Source of the DNA: Salvia splendens
Taxonomy: Eukaryota > Streptophyta > Magnoliopsida > Lamiales > Lamiaceae
Length of the DNA: 64,000 nt
Assembly: GCF_004379255.2 (NCBI RefSeq)
Contig: NC_056039.1
Span: 7,800,501-7,864,500, forward strand
Direction: 5' to 3'
Below, in pieces: positions 35,145 through 45,522 of this stretch. The notes under the pieces are model-generated. The model did no database searches and had not been told where the DNA came from. It saw only the letters and a list, made by a program, of their open reading frames with translations. A program made the position numbers and the translations under genes. Each line of letters opens with the position of its first letter. The stretch's first letter is position 1.

Positions 35145-35174
<30 letters not shown>
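34373..35174. mobile_element. Unclassified non-autonomous repeat with TA-microsatellite borders, nested in the hAT element
   Basis: It is bounded by (ta)n runs at 34373-34398 and 35156-35174. The 13-base phrase ttaaagaccgaac (34426-34438) is inverted at 35109-35121 (gttcggtctttaa). The interior repeats short variants of aatgaagtaataaac and its complement about ten times. Non-coding. Could be a Helitron-like or other foldback MITE; class not resolved. Confidence 0.55.
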
Positions 35175-35175
<1 letters not shown>

Positions 35176-35889
35176 TGTCATTTGTCAATAGGGACCACAA
35201 GTCCACATTCTGTCCATATATTTATATATACATATGCTCTGCTCCAGTGCTCAATATGACCATGAATACAGTAGCCAAATCCAATGAATTGCGAAGTAAA
35301 TTATTTATGGCCATCAAAGCAATTCTATTTCCATTCCACTCCAGAATTCGAGAAAAAAAATATTACATAGATGCTCTGTGCTCATGCCCTTTCAATGGTT
35401 GCCTCAAGATTCAAGAACATGTTTACAAATTACGAATATTTATAAGATTGATGCAAATTGCAATGAACATGATAATTAAACATAAAACACCACATAATAA
35501 AATCATTCGCAGACTCTTAATTTTCTATGCTCCATAGCAGTTTTGATTTTACACTTGCCAGAATTTGGGGGGAAAACGACACGGAGACAAGACAAGGCAG
35601 CGGCCAGCGGCAACAACGAGGACAGTCGCAGCAACAAGCCTACAACGACGCAGAGGCAACAGCAACGGCAATGGATGCTGCGGCGGCGACGAGCTGAAAG
35701 CTCCACGGCAGATTCCTAGGTTTAGCAGAAAGGAGAGAACGCTACAGCGGTGAATGAAAGAAAATAAAAAATAATCGATATTTTTTATTAATTAAAATTA
35801 ATAATTATAAAATTACTAAAATATCCCTGTGATTTTTCAGAATTGTTGAGGGGCCCAGGCGCCATTGTCCCGTCGTCCCTGGGAAGAGA

Positions 35890-36610
35890 TAATTAAGCTT
35901 TTTATGATATTAAAAGTTGAAACAGTTACCTACCTTGCCCCCTGTAGTTGATAATGGAAGAAATTAATTAAACTTAACGTTCATCTCAACAAGACTAAAA
36001 TAAATATCCTAAAATCCAACCCAGATAAAGACGCAAATGCCAATAATGCATAAAACAAGTAGTGCATAAAACACGTAATGCACTCACCTATTTCTGTTAA
36101 AAAATCAAAAAATATAGTGGTGGGTGGTGGTAGATTCAGAAGGGATGATGGATGCATTCGTCCTTTTATATTATTCTTTGTGTAAAATACACAAACATTA
36201 GGTAAGGATGATAGGAGTCCATTAGTGGCAACTCCAACTATTTATTTCCAAAATCGCAATTTCTTGCTACTACAAATTCTCTTGAAAATAGTATTATTAA
36301 AGAAATTTACAAAGAATTTGTGATGTGCCAAAAAATCTCAATTCACCTCGTACAGACATAAACAATACTACTAAGTTAACTATGTGCTATATGTATCCAT
36401 CACATAAGTTGATAAATGTTAAAGTATATTTTTCATGTTTCACATTTCAATTAATCATATAAAACATGTGTTAACTGCAACTATCACATAATTCAATAAT
36501 TTTCTTGAGATTATATAATCTTCATCTGCCGCGTCTTAATTAATCATAGAACACATCTCTCAAATTCTCAATCATATCGTCAAAAACAAATTGAAATAGA
36601 TGGCCACATC
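35890..36610. other. AT-rich spacer
   Basis: No coding potential and no clear repeat border between the hAT target site and the LTR-like sequence that follows. Confidence 0.5.
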
Positions 36611-36768
36611 ACTGTTGGCAATTGAAACTAAAAATATAACATATAACTGTCTCATATCGGTGTCAAGAGAAAAACCGAAACTAGTATATAAGTCTCATGG
36701 GCCCCTCCTCCTATCACCAATTGGTTTTAGGATGGAACCCATAAATTTCTATCATAGTATCAGAGCCT
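36611..36768 (+). repeat. TRIM/LTR-like terminal repeat with primer-binding site
   Basis: tgttggcaat ... aaatttctatca looks like an LTR (TG...CA) of a widespread plant family: it has the internal phrases gtctcatatcggtgtc, atataagtctcatgggccc and atcaccaattggttttagga. It is followed by tagtatcagagcc, a one-mismatch match to the usual initiator-Met primer-binding site. The interior after it belongs to a different, inverted copia element, so this copy is truncated exactly at the primer-binding site. Confidence 0.6.
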
Positions 36769-37250
36769 TGAACCAGCTTGTTGTTGGTTCGATCCTCCAA
36801 ATCATATATCTGGACGGGATCCTTGCGAGCGCCAAACGTGGTAGCGAGGCTCCGCCATATTGCGGCCGCAGTTTGGTGTTGAGCAAATTGTAACACCAAG
36901 CGTTGCTCCATGTTTTGGATCAACCAAGAAAAAACGACCTAATCTTCCGCCTGCCATGATTTGAATTTCGGGTCGTCTTTCTTGGGTGGATTTGTATCGC
37001 CTTCAAGATGGTCGAGCAATTCACGACCTCCAACTGCTATTCGCATTAGACGAGACCAGACAGGAAGTTATTCCCATCTAGTTTAATTCCTATTGAAACT
37101 GATTCGATTGTTTTTGTGGCCATCGGTTGCTTTCACTTGATTTTGCTAATTGGTGCAGGTTCGGGGCTGATATGAGTCGTGTGATGAACAAGATTCTGAG
37201 TTCTTGTGCTTTGAAAAAAAACGGCTTGTGTTTAGGGTTAGGATCGTACC
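36757..37250 (-). pseudogene. Copia gag leader and N-terminal gag fragment
   Basis: On the minus strand, reading away from the LTR at 37263-37463, a UBN2/copia-type gag start is recognisable (KLDGNNFLSG) and then, in another frame, IQNMEQRLVLQFAQHQTAAA and DPVQIYDLEDRTNNKLVQGSDT. At least one frameshift and several stops separate these parts. The fragment ends at the PBS-like phrase gtatcagagcc (36757-36767), which on the minus strand is also the gag coding sequence for GSDT. Confidence 0.7.
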
Positions 37251-37262
37251 GCTCTGATACCA

Positions 37263-37463
37263 TGTTTAATTGTATTGGTGAGAATGTATCAATTATATTG
37301 AATGAATTATAACGTTTACAATGATCACCCTTTATAGAGGGGGATGAAGTAGGGAGCAAGAAATACATAATATACACCTAAAAATATACACACTCTATAT
37401 GGAAATAAATCCCATGATATCCTCTTAATTTGATTTGCTCGTATATTCTAACATATTCTAACA
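37263..37463 (-). repeat. 201-bp copia LTR lying between a gag leader and an RNase H end
   Basis: Read on the minus strand it begins tgttagaatatgttagaa and ends caattaaaca. tggtatcagagc (37251-37262), the initiator-Met primer-binding site, follows it, and the purine-rich acttgagggggag precedes it. So one LTR has a 3' element end on one side and a 5' element start on the other. The second copy is at 62307-62507. Confidence 0.8.
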
Positions 37464-37475
37464 CTCCCCCTCAAG

Positions 37476-38120
37476 TTAAGTCACGGGATTTTCGATACTT
37501 AACTTGCCAAGCACTTCATAGAAATCCTTTGCTCCCACTGTTTTAGTCAGAATATCAGCTGACTGATCTTCAGAGCGAGCAAAAGGAAATTCAACAATAC
37601 CATATTCAATACTTTCCTTGATGAAATGTCTGTCCACTTCAACGTGCTTTGTTCGATCATATTGGACTGGATTTTCTGCAATACTGATTGGTGCCTTGTT
37701 ATCACAGAATAATTGACAAGTGTATTGTGACACAAGTCCTAATTCACTCATCAACCCTCTAAGCCACAATACTTCCGTTAAACCGTTCCTAATGCCCCTG
37801 AACTCAGCTTCAGCACTTGATAATGCCACATCCTTTTGTTTCTTACTTTTCCACGTGACAAGGTTTCCCCCTACAAAGGTAAAGTACCCTGAGGTTGATC
37901 TTCTATCCATCGGGTTTCCAGCCCAGTCAGCGTCTGTGTATCCATGAACTTCAAAGTGTCCATTTTTCTTGAACATTATTCCATGATCAAAAGTCCTCTT
38001 CAAATATCTGACAATTCTTAATGCCGCTTCAAGGTGATCATTTTGCGGGCGATGCGTAAACTGACTAACCACACTAACTGCATAAGCTATGTCGGGTCTG
38101 GTGTGAGATAGGTAAATCAA
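37476..38120 (-). pseudogene. Truncated Ty1/copia pol: end of RT plus RNase H
   Basis: 214 open codons from MIYLSHTRPDIAYAV through HGYTDADWAGNP, RRSTSGYFTF, WKSKKQKDVALSSAEAEF, LFCDNKAPISIAENP and RTKHVEVDRHFI to the stop. This is the classic copia RNase H. Everything upstream (most of RT, integrase, protease) is absent, cut off 115 bp before the reductase gene start, so it is a 5'-truncated remnant. It shows an alanine-to-proline change (NKAPIS against NKAAIS) relative to the copy at 62520. Confidence 0.92.
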
Positions 38121-38235
38121 CTTACCTACTAGTCCGTTTATGAACTAATTTCACAATACCTCTAATATTTTTTGTTATCTGTTTTTCTTTGAGACAGAGA
38201 AGGTATTAGTAATATTAATTTAAACAGGAAGCTGA

Positions 38236-39720
38236 ATGGTGATGAGTAAGAAAGGAGAAGTGGTGTGTGTGACCGGAGCCAGCGGCTTCATTGGCTCATG
38301 GCTCGTCCACCTTCTCCTCGCCCGCGGCTACGTTGTCCGCGCCACCGTCAAAGATCTAGGTTCCGCTTCTCCACCACTTGATCATTTTGCATAAACTGTT
38401 GGAATGGTTGGTTTCTGAAAGTTAAAAATTAGTAGGAGACGAGAGAGAAACGAAGCACTTGGAAGCCATGGAGGGAGCTGAATCACGCCTTCGCCTCTTC
38501 CAGATTGATCTGCTTGATTACGACTCCATTTTTGCCGCAGTCAACAGCTCCACTGGCGTCTTCCACCTCGCTTCCCCTTGTATCGTCCATCAAATCCAAG
38601 ATGTTCAGGTTTTGCACCTAATTCTACTAACTAAAACTCACGTTTTTCGCTGTCCATCAATAAAAGACACATTTACTTTTTTGTATTGTCAGCAAGTGGT
38701 CTCACTCAATACTAACTAATTATACCGACGTTCTACTATAAAATTATACTCCTAGTACTGTGAAAATAAGACCCATATTCCACTATTTTTTTCACCCTTT
38801 TTAGTATATAAGATCAAACATTTTCTTATAACCTGTAACGAATCAAAACATGTCATTTATTCACGGACAAGAGAGTATAATTATGGTGGATTCAGGGGGA
38901 GCTGCTGGACCCAGCAATTAAGGGGACCATAAATGTACTAAAAGCAGCAAAGAATGCGGGCGTTGGGCGCGTGGTTGTGACATCTTCTATATCTGCCATG
39001 ATCCCAACTGCCAATCATCTGGGAGACGCCGGTGAAGGCTGCTGGATTGATGAGGATTACTGCCGCCAAAAACGGGGTAACTCAGCAGTGTAATACAATT
39101 GCTTATTGATAGCTTGTGCTGTTGTTAAGAGTAGAGAGTTGGTTTTTTTTGTTAGTTTATGTACTCTGTGTCTAAAGCGGCCGCTGAGAAAGCTGCATGG
39201 CGATTGGCGGAGGAAGATGGCGTAGACGTAGTGGTGCTGAATCCAGGAGTGGTGGTTGGCCCTATACTCCCCCCACTCTTAAACACTAGCATGACACTCA
39301 TCCTTGACATACTTCAGGGTACTCCACTTTCATTTCAACATTTCTTTTTATTGCATGCTTATGGACTTATATGGTTTCAATTCCACTTTGGGTGTAGGCA
39401 AAGAATTTCCAGAACACCTGTTTATGGCATTAGTACATGTGAAAGATGTTGCTCTTGCTCACCTAGTCTTGTATGAGAACACATCTGCTGCTGGAAGGCA
39501 TCTCTGTGTCGAATCTTTGTCTCGTTATGACCGCTTTGCCCAACATATGGAGAGGCTATACCCTCAATACAAGCTGCCCAGGTTTCATGGGAAAAATGGA
39601 CCACTCAAGTCCAATGCTGCATCCAAGAAGCTCATAGATCTGGGCTTCCAATTTACTCCCATGGACCAGATTGTTAAGGATTCTATTCAAACTTTGAGGA
39701 CCAAAGGATTTCTTTCTTGA
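38236..39720 (+). CDS. Cinnamoyl-CoA reductase-like SDR (At2g02400 type), copy 1, probably frameshifted
   Basis: Exons: 38236-38359, 38439-38608, 38896-39076, 39156-39318, 39398-39720. It starts [10 protein letters not shown] (a second Met at 38242) and has the NAD(P)-binding [11 protein letters not shown], the [10 protein letters not shown] segment and the catalytic YSVSK (Y-x3-K). Compared with copies at 41620 and 51775, exon 3 has one extra A (ccaaaaacgggg against ccaaaatgggg), so the canonical splice to exon 4 shifts the frame and meets a stop within about eight codons. The usual WY before the PLSK motif is also MY. The last intron, present in both other copies between LPR/IPK and the C-terminal ~48 residues, is absent here. 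Either the gene is a recent pseudogene or it uses another splice site. It is duplicated at 63280. Confidence 0.75.
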
Positions 39721-40109
39721 AAAAACTAATTACTTGTGGGCTTTCCTTTTGATTCATACTTGTGCCAACACAACAACTATGTGCCTGTTGATGTAAATTT
39801 AATCACATTGGGCTGCTGTGCTAATAAATTGGAGTATTTGATCTCTACATCACCTACAATCACACCTATCTTTGAATTTTAAGGCCAAAGTAATTTAAAC
39901 ATATCCTGCAAAATAATCGTTGTATTAATTTCCTTGAAAATACATCTTTCTCCTAGTTATGTGGAACTAAGTGACCATCATGGACTTCCCATCCAAATCC
40001 GAGGCAAACAATCTTGAAATTGAGCACTCTGTAATTGTTTCTTGGCAAGTTAAGTTATTAAGAATTCGACTACATAGCAAAGGAAGGTTAATCACCTTAG
40101 AATCAGGAA
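39721..40109. other. 3' UTR and spacer after reductase copy 1
   Basis: AT-rich and non-coding, with a possible poly(A) region near 39826 (aataaa). Bounded on the right by a Mutator-like element. Confidence 0.5.
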
Positions 40110-40385
40110 TCACATCATCGAGTTTTTTCTTTTTTTGTTCTAGACTACGATCATCATTCCTCGAGTGTACTAGGCTTTTTTTTAAATTCCGGCTTTGGGA
40201 GAGACGCATGACCCTCATGCGTCACCCATTAATGAAACGCATGACCGTGATGCGTCTATGGGTAAGACGCATGAGGGTCATGCGTTTTTCAATTTTTTTT
40301 ATTTTAATTGAAAGACGCATGAGGGTCATGCGTCTTAGGGTAAAACGCATGACACTCATGTGTCTCTCCTACAAACATAAATTTT

Positions 40386-40455
40386 CTCCGTAGCTTAGTG
40401 GTAAGAATTATGTGTTGTCATTGTGGAGAACCCGGGTTCGAATCCCAGCTGCCAC
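40386..40455 (+). other. tRNA-like sequence in the left arm of the foldback element
   Basis: tagcttagtggtaag (A-box/D-arm-like) and cccgggttcgaatccc (B box/T arm) are spaced as in a tRNA. The T stem pairs 4 of 5 and the acceptor does not close, so it is tRNA-derived rather than a working gene. Its inverted partner is in the right arm. Confidence 0.6.
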
Positions 40456-40472
40456 AATGCAATTTTTTTGAT

Positions 40473-41036
40473 TACTAGTACAAAATACTATTTAAAAATT
40501 GTAATTAGTAACAATTCAAAACGGTTACTAAATAAATTATTGGAACTTTTAATTAACATAAATATCTTAAATAATTATGTGCTAGAAATTGACATAAAAT
40601 ACTCCTTTTAATTAACTTTTAAATAATTATGTACTAGCAATTATTCAAAAAAATTGTAATTACTAGTACAAAATACTATTTAAAAATTGTAATTAGTAAC
40701 AATTCAAAACGGTTACTAAATAAATTATTGGAACTTTTAATTAACATAAATATCTTAAATAATTATGTGCTAGAAATTGACATAAAATACTCCTTTTAAT
40801 TAACTTTTAAATAATTATGTACTAGAAATTAATCAAAAAAATTGTAATTACTAGTACAAAATACTATTTAAAAATTATAATTAGTAACAATTCAAAATGG
40901 TTATCAAATAAATTATTGGAACTTTTAATTAACATAAATATGTTATATAATTATGTACTAGAAATTGACATAAAATACTTCTTTTAATTAACTTTTAAAT
41001 AAATATGTACTAGAAATTTCCCAAAAAAATTACAAT
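40473..41036. repeat. 188-bp unit repeated three times
   Basis: tactagtacaaaatactatt begins at 40473, 40661 and 40849 (exact 188-bp spacing). Units one and two are nearly identical and the third is a little more diverged. Confidence 0.92.
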
Positions 41037-41107
41037 GTGGCCGCTGGGATTTGAACCCGGGTCTCGACAATGACAACACACAATTCTTACCACTAAGCTA
41101 CGGAGCG
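41037..41107 (-). other. tRNA-like sequence in the right arm of the foldback element
   Basis: Inverted counterpart of 40386-40455: gggatttgaacccggg and ttaccactaagctacgg. A few substitutions separate the two arms. Confidence 0.6.
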
Positions 41108-41619
41108 AATTTATGTTCATAGAAGAGACGCATGAGGGTCATGCGTTTTACCCTAAGACGCATGACCCTCATGCGTCTTTCAATTAAAATAAAAAAAAAT
41201 TGAAAAACGCATGACCCTCATGCGTCTTACCCATAGACGCATCACGGTCATGCGTTTCATTAACGGGTGACGCATGAGGGTCATGCGTCTCTCCCAAAGC
41301 CGTAATTTAAAAAAAGCCTAGTACACTCGAGGAATGATAATCGTAGTCTAGAACAAAAAAAGAAAAAACCCTCACATCATCCCTTATGAAATGAGAATAT
41401 GGAAAAGTTATTAATAAACGATGAAATGGAAATTTGTGTGATTCTTAAATGACATGGACTCATGCGAATAGATTACTTGAAATTTAAATGTCTCTAATAG
41501 TTTTAATGAATTGAAAATGTTAGTTGATGGAGTAGCTTGTGATGTTATAAATATAATAAGAGTGACGTGAGAAAACAAAACATTCCACACTTTCAGCAAA
41601 ATTACTTTCTCCACTCCAC

Positions 41620-43977
41620 ATGGCGGATAAGATAGGAGAAGTGGTCTGCGTCACCGGCGCCAGTGGCTTCATTGGCTCTTGGATCGTCCAACTTCTGCTT
41701 CGCCGTGGCTACTCTGTTCGCGCCACCGTCAAAAATCTAGGTTTCTTCCTGCCTCCGTCTATCACTAAACTTTGAGATCTTCAGCTAACTGCTGCCTGCT
41801 GTCGAATTATTAGGGGACGAGAGAGAAACGAAGCACTTGGAAGCCATTGAAGGAGCTGATTCCCGCCTTCGCCTCTTCCAGATCGATTTGCTTGACTATG
41901 ACTCCATTGCCGCCGCTATCACCGGCGCCGCCGGTGTCTTCCATGTCGCTTCCCCTTGTATCATCGATCAAGTCGACGATCCTCAGGTTTTAAACCCAAT
42001 CAATTACAGTTTTGCAATTTCTACTTTCATTTCATGGTGTATAATTGGGTAATCAGATGCTATTGTCATTAACCATTCATTTCAATACACATGTTAGTAT
42101 GTTACATTTGATATTAAAACTTTAAAATTTTTGAACTCGAAATCGGAATATTTATTCTTTAATGGGCTAGCATACACCTAGCTTTGTGTTTAAACTGCAG
42201 CTAGTAATTCCTTTTTTAGTTTGTTAATTAAGTAATTAATTAGCTTTGGATTTAGCGGGAGCTGTTAGACCCTGCAGTTAAGGGAACCCTAAATGTACTG
42301 ACGGCGGCCAAAAATCTCAACGTTCGGCGCGTGGTTGTCACGTCTTCTATATCTGCCATGATTGCAAGCTCCGACACTCTGGCAGACGTCGGTGAAGATT
42401 CTTGGGTTGATGACGATTATTGCCGCCAAAATGGGGTATGTCAAAATTGTTGATTCATATGTAAATGAGAGGAGTTGTTATTTGTTATTGTGTTTAAATT
42501 TTTGTGCTCCTTGATTTTATATTTACAGAGCATGTGTGTGCATACTCTTCTTTAATTTGTGATGACTGCTACGTACCTCTGCCTCTTCTATTTTGGCTGA
42601 GCAAAAATAGACAAGTAAATAATTCTAGTATGATGAATGTGAGGAGACTCACGAGAGTATGGTTTTGTTGTAATTTTTCGAGCTATCTCTGTTCTTCTTA
42701 CTTCAGTTCCCTTTTGCTGCAATTTACACGGTTGAGATTTTATTTTGGTGTTAGATTTGGTATCCTTTGTCAAAAGCACTTGCAGAAAAAGCTGCATGGA
42801 AATTTGCCGAGGAACATGGTCTGGATATTGTTGTGGTGAATCCAGGAATGGTCGTTGGCCCGCTACTTCCCCCAGCTTTAAATTCTAGCATGCAATTGAT
42901 GGTTCGCGTACTTCAGGGTACTCACTTTCAATTCATTAATTGACTCTCAATAGTTTGCTTAGCTGACACACATAGTTTTAGGACTGTAAGAACTAAGGTT
43001 AATGCCATCCTGTGCAAAACCTGAGTCAAGGGCTTCTTATTTTATACAACTACTTGTTTGGCTCATCTTCCCATTAAATTTATTGCTTATGCTTGCATGA
43101 GCATGACATGTTTTATATATTGAGTCATCCCCAAGTTGAGGTGCGATAAGGCTACCTTGAGTTGCTGCCTTCTTGAATTGTTTTATATGCCTTTCTATTT
43201 TTTGGTAGATACGAGCATGTCATTAAAATGTGATTGAACTAGACCAAATGTTCTTTTTATTTATAATTTAAGAAGTTATTCCGTACCCTGATTCCTATAT
43301 GGAACTAAGAATCAATTGGCCATTACGCTCATTTATCTAGAAAATTAACTCTTGATATTGCCGTTTTGTTTATCAAGAAAAATCATGGCAAATAGAGCTT
43401 ATTGTTTTTGCTTTGGGTGTAGGTCATAATTTTAACGAGAGATTCTTTATGGCATTAGTACATGTGAAAGATGTGGCTCTTGCTCACATACTGTTGTATG
43501 AGAACACATCAGCAGCCGGAAGGCATCTGTGTGTTGAATCTTTATCACGTTACGATGAATTTGCTGAACAGATGGATAGAGCCTATCCTGAATACAAGTT
43601 GCCCAGGTAAGATACTCCTACTCCAAGGTGAATGGGAAACTAATTCTTACAGTGTGCAAATCACATCTGTTAAACATACGTAGAAAACGCATGTCTCATT
43701 GAGAATATATTGCTTGTGCTGGGGATTTATTAGATTCTCTATACAAGATTGTATTTCATTACAACTCACCTATGATTTGGTTGTAATTAGTTATAGTTAC
43801 TCATTACTGAAGATAGTCCTACATTTTTGTAGGTCTAGTAAAGAAAAACAACATGGATCAGCGAAGAGCGAGGCTGCATTGAAGAAGCTGATAGATCTGG
43901 GTGTGAAATATACTCCTATGGATCAGATTGTTAAGGATGCTATTGAAAGTTTGAGGAGAAAAGGATATATTTCGTGA
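41620..43977 (+). CDS. Cinnamoyl-CoA reductase-like SDR (At2g02400 type), copy 2, intact
   Basis: Six exons: 41620-41740, 41814-41986, 42256-42435, 42755-42917, 43423-43606, 43833-43977; all GT-AG, 966 nt, 321 residues. It starts [21 protein letters not shown] (glycine-rich NAD(P) site), then [34 protein letters not shown] with the catalytic Ser, [14 protein letters not shown] with Tyr and Lys, [30 protein letters not shown] and the end SLRRKGYIS. Family members reduce CoA thioesters or ketones with NADPH. This clade differs from true lignin CCRs: it lacks the NWYCYGK signature, having YPLSK instead, so activity on cinnamoyl-CoA should not be assumed. It is cytosolic by absence of a signal peptide. 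About 250 bp separate the start from the Mutator-like element. Confidence 0.9.
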
Positions 43978-44253
43978 AAAGAGCTAAGAATTGTGTAATT
44001 ATTGCACATAGAAGTTGGCTTTGACATTTGTGTGGAACTATTTCATTGGGAGCGTGAGAAAACAAAACTTATGTTTTGATGGAGTCTCTGTGGATGTAAA
44101 ACCACATTGATGTAGTATCTTAATTATGCAGTATGCAACATGAAATAAACTTTATGTATAGAATATTACTATTACTTATTTTATTTGCTTTCTCTAGCAG
44201 CAAAAATGTTTTCTATTTTCAGTCATTTTGTTGCTTTTGCCTAATCTTGCTCA

Positions 44254-44417
44254 GAATTTCCAGAACACCTGTTTTATGGTATTTGTACATGTGAAAGAAG
44301 TTGCTTTTGCTCACATAGTCTTGCATGAAAACACACCTGTTGCTCGAAGACATCTTTGTCCAATCTTTGTCACGACTTTGCCCGACATATGGAGAGGCTA
44401 TACCCTCAATACAAGCT
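44254..44417 (+). pseudogene. Decayed exon-5 fragment of a reductase copy
   Basis: gaatttccagaacacctgtt ... taccctcaatacaagct closely follows exon 5 of copy 1 ([20 protein letters not shown] ... YPQYKL) with substitutions and small deletions that break the frame. Farther on, 44809-44872 resembles the 3' UTR of copy 2 (gagaaagcaaaacttatg ... ccacattgatgtagta). Together they mark a lost additional reductase copy. Confidence 0.8.
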
Positions 44418-44419
44418 CA

Positions 44420-45522
44420 TAATGTGTGCCTAAACTCTAATGTTTCTCTTAACATGATACTCCTATAAGATGAGATGATTGGATAATTTTTGCTTTTATT
44501 CCATGTCTATATATGGTTTTCATCTTTGGTTATTATTGTTCGTTTACTATATATGATGCATGTACTGAATATTTTTATCTTTTCAATCAGTTTAATTTTG
44601 TTCTTTGGAGCAACATCTTCATCTTTGTGTTTAATTCTTCCCTCGTATATGTGGTGCATTTAATTTTATTAATTTCATTTAATCAATCAAGATTTATACC
44701 TGTAGATGTAACTTAGGAGATTTATATAATCAATTTCCTCCTTGTGGATCGAGCTCGGTTTACATATTAATTAGTGGGGATAAATTTTATTGAGAAACTG
44801 ATTACAGTGAGAAAGCAAAACTTATGTGTTTGGATGGATTGTGTAAATGTAACACCACATTGATGTAGTATGTTCATTACGTGTGCAATAAATTACGGGC
44901 TAAACTTTATAAGTACATAGAATCATAGATTATTATTTGCTTTCTCAAGCAGATAAAATGTATTCTATTTCTAGTAGTCACCTAACTTTTGCATTTTAGA
45001 CCAAATCATTTATTTGCATCGTTGCAAAATTATTTATCTCTATCACATTTTCTTCCATTTCATGAATGGTAGTTGGCCAACAACATTGCTTGATCTAAAT
45101 GTAACTGTTTTAGACAACACTCCATTGCCCGCCTAAAAAACACCCTTATTATGAGTGTAGATATATTACGATTTCATGTGGTGCCTTGGGTAAAAAAAAT
45201 TGTAATTTGGAAATATGATGGAGTAAAAATAGAAGAAAAAGGTAAATGCAGTTAGATGAGATGAGAAACGGAGAAGTTGAAACAAAGGGGATAGTGATTA
45301 AAGAATAGTAGGGAAAAGCAGTCATGCATGTGGCCAGCGCGATAGTTTAGCACTACTACGTTGATTTCGGAAGAGGTCATGCACATAGTGAGACCCATTT
45401 ACATAAACTCTAAATCCCTTTCATTTTATGTATATTCACTTGGCACCATGCGCATGATTTCTGATCATACATACTACATATACACCTCCTCAAAATCATC
45501 ATCAACAACAACAGGAGGAATC
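44420..45522. other. Spacer upstream of MS1, including its likely promoter
   Basis: AT-rich. It contains the 3'-UTR-like relic at 44809-44872. No TATA box or named motif was assigned to the MS1 start. Confidence 0.5.

Larger units (their letters stand above)
31415..35881 (-). mobile_element. hAT element with ZMYM/TTF-type transposase, dead, containing a nested repeat
   Basis: Perfect 8-bp duplication ggaagaga flanks the element (31407-31414 and 35882-35889). The ends aagtgacga and tcgtccctg are inverted with two mismatches, of the cagggacga type seen in this hAT group. The minus strand carries a broken transposase (31552-33922). The 5' side (33923-35881) contains a nested AT-bordered repeat at 34373-35174 and a GC-rich leader near 35560-35720. 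Length 4467 bp, in the range of autonomous elements. Confidence 0.82.
40120..41371. mobile_element. Mutator-like foldback MITE with tRNA-like arms and a triplicated core
   Basis: Target duplication of 10 bp, tcacatcatc (40110-40119 and 41372-41381). Ends gagttttttctttttttg and caaaaaaagaaaaaaccc are inverted, and pairing continues through arms of about 340 bp: the cctcgagtgtactaggc phrase, then a series of gacgcatgaccctcatgcgtc palindromes, then the tRNA-like block. The core (40473-41036) is three tandem copies of a 188-bp AT-rich unit. No coding capacity. A 9-10 bp duplication with long terminal inverted repeats points to the Mutator superfamily. Confidence 0.85.

Noticed and set aside
40386..40455. 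Functional tRNA gene in the foldback arm
   Set aside because: The T arm is good, but the acceptor stem does not pair and the anticodon stem is imperfect; the same sequence is inverted in the other arm as part of a transposon.
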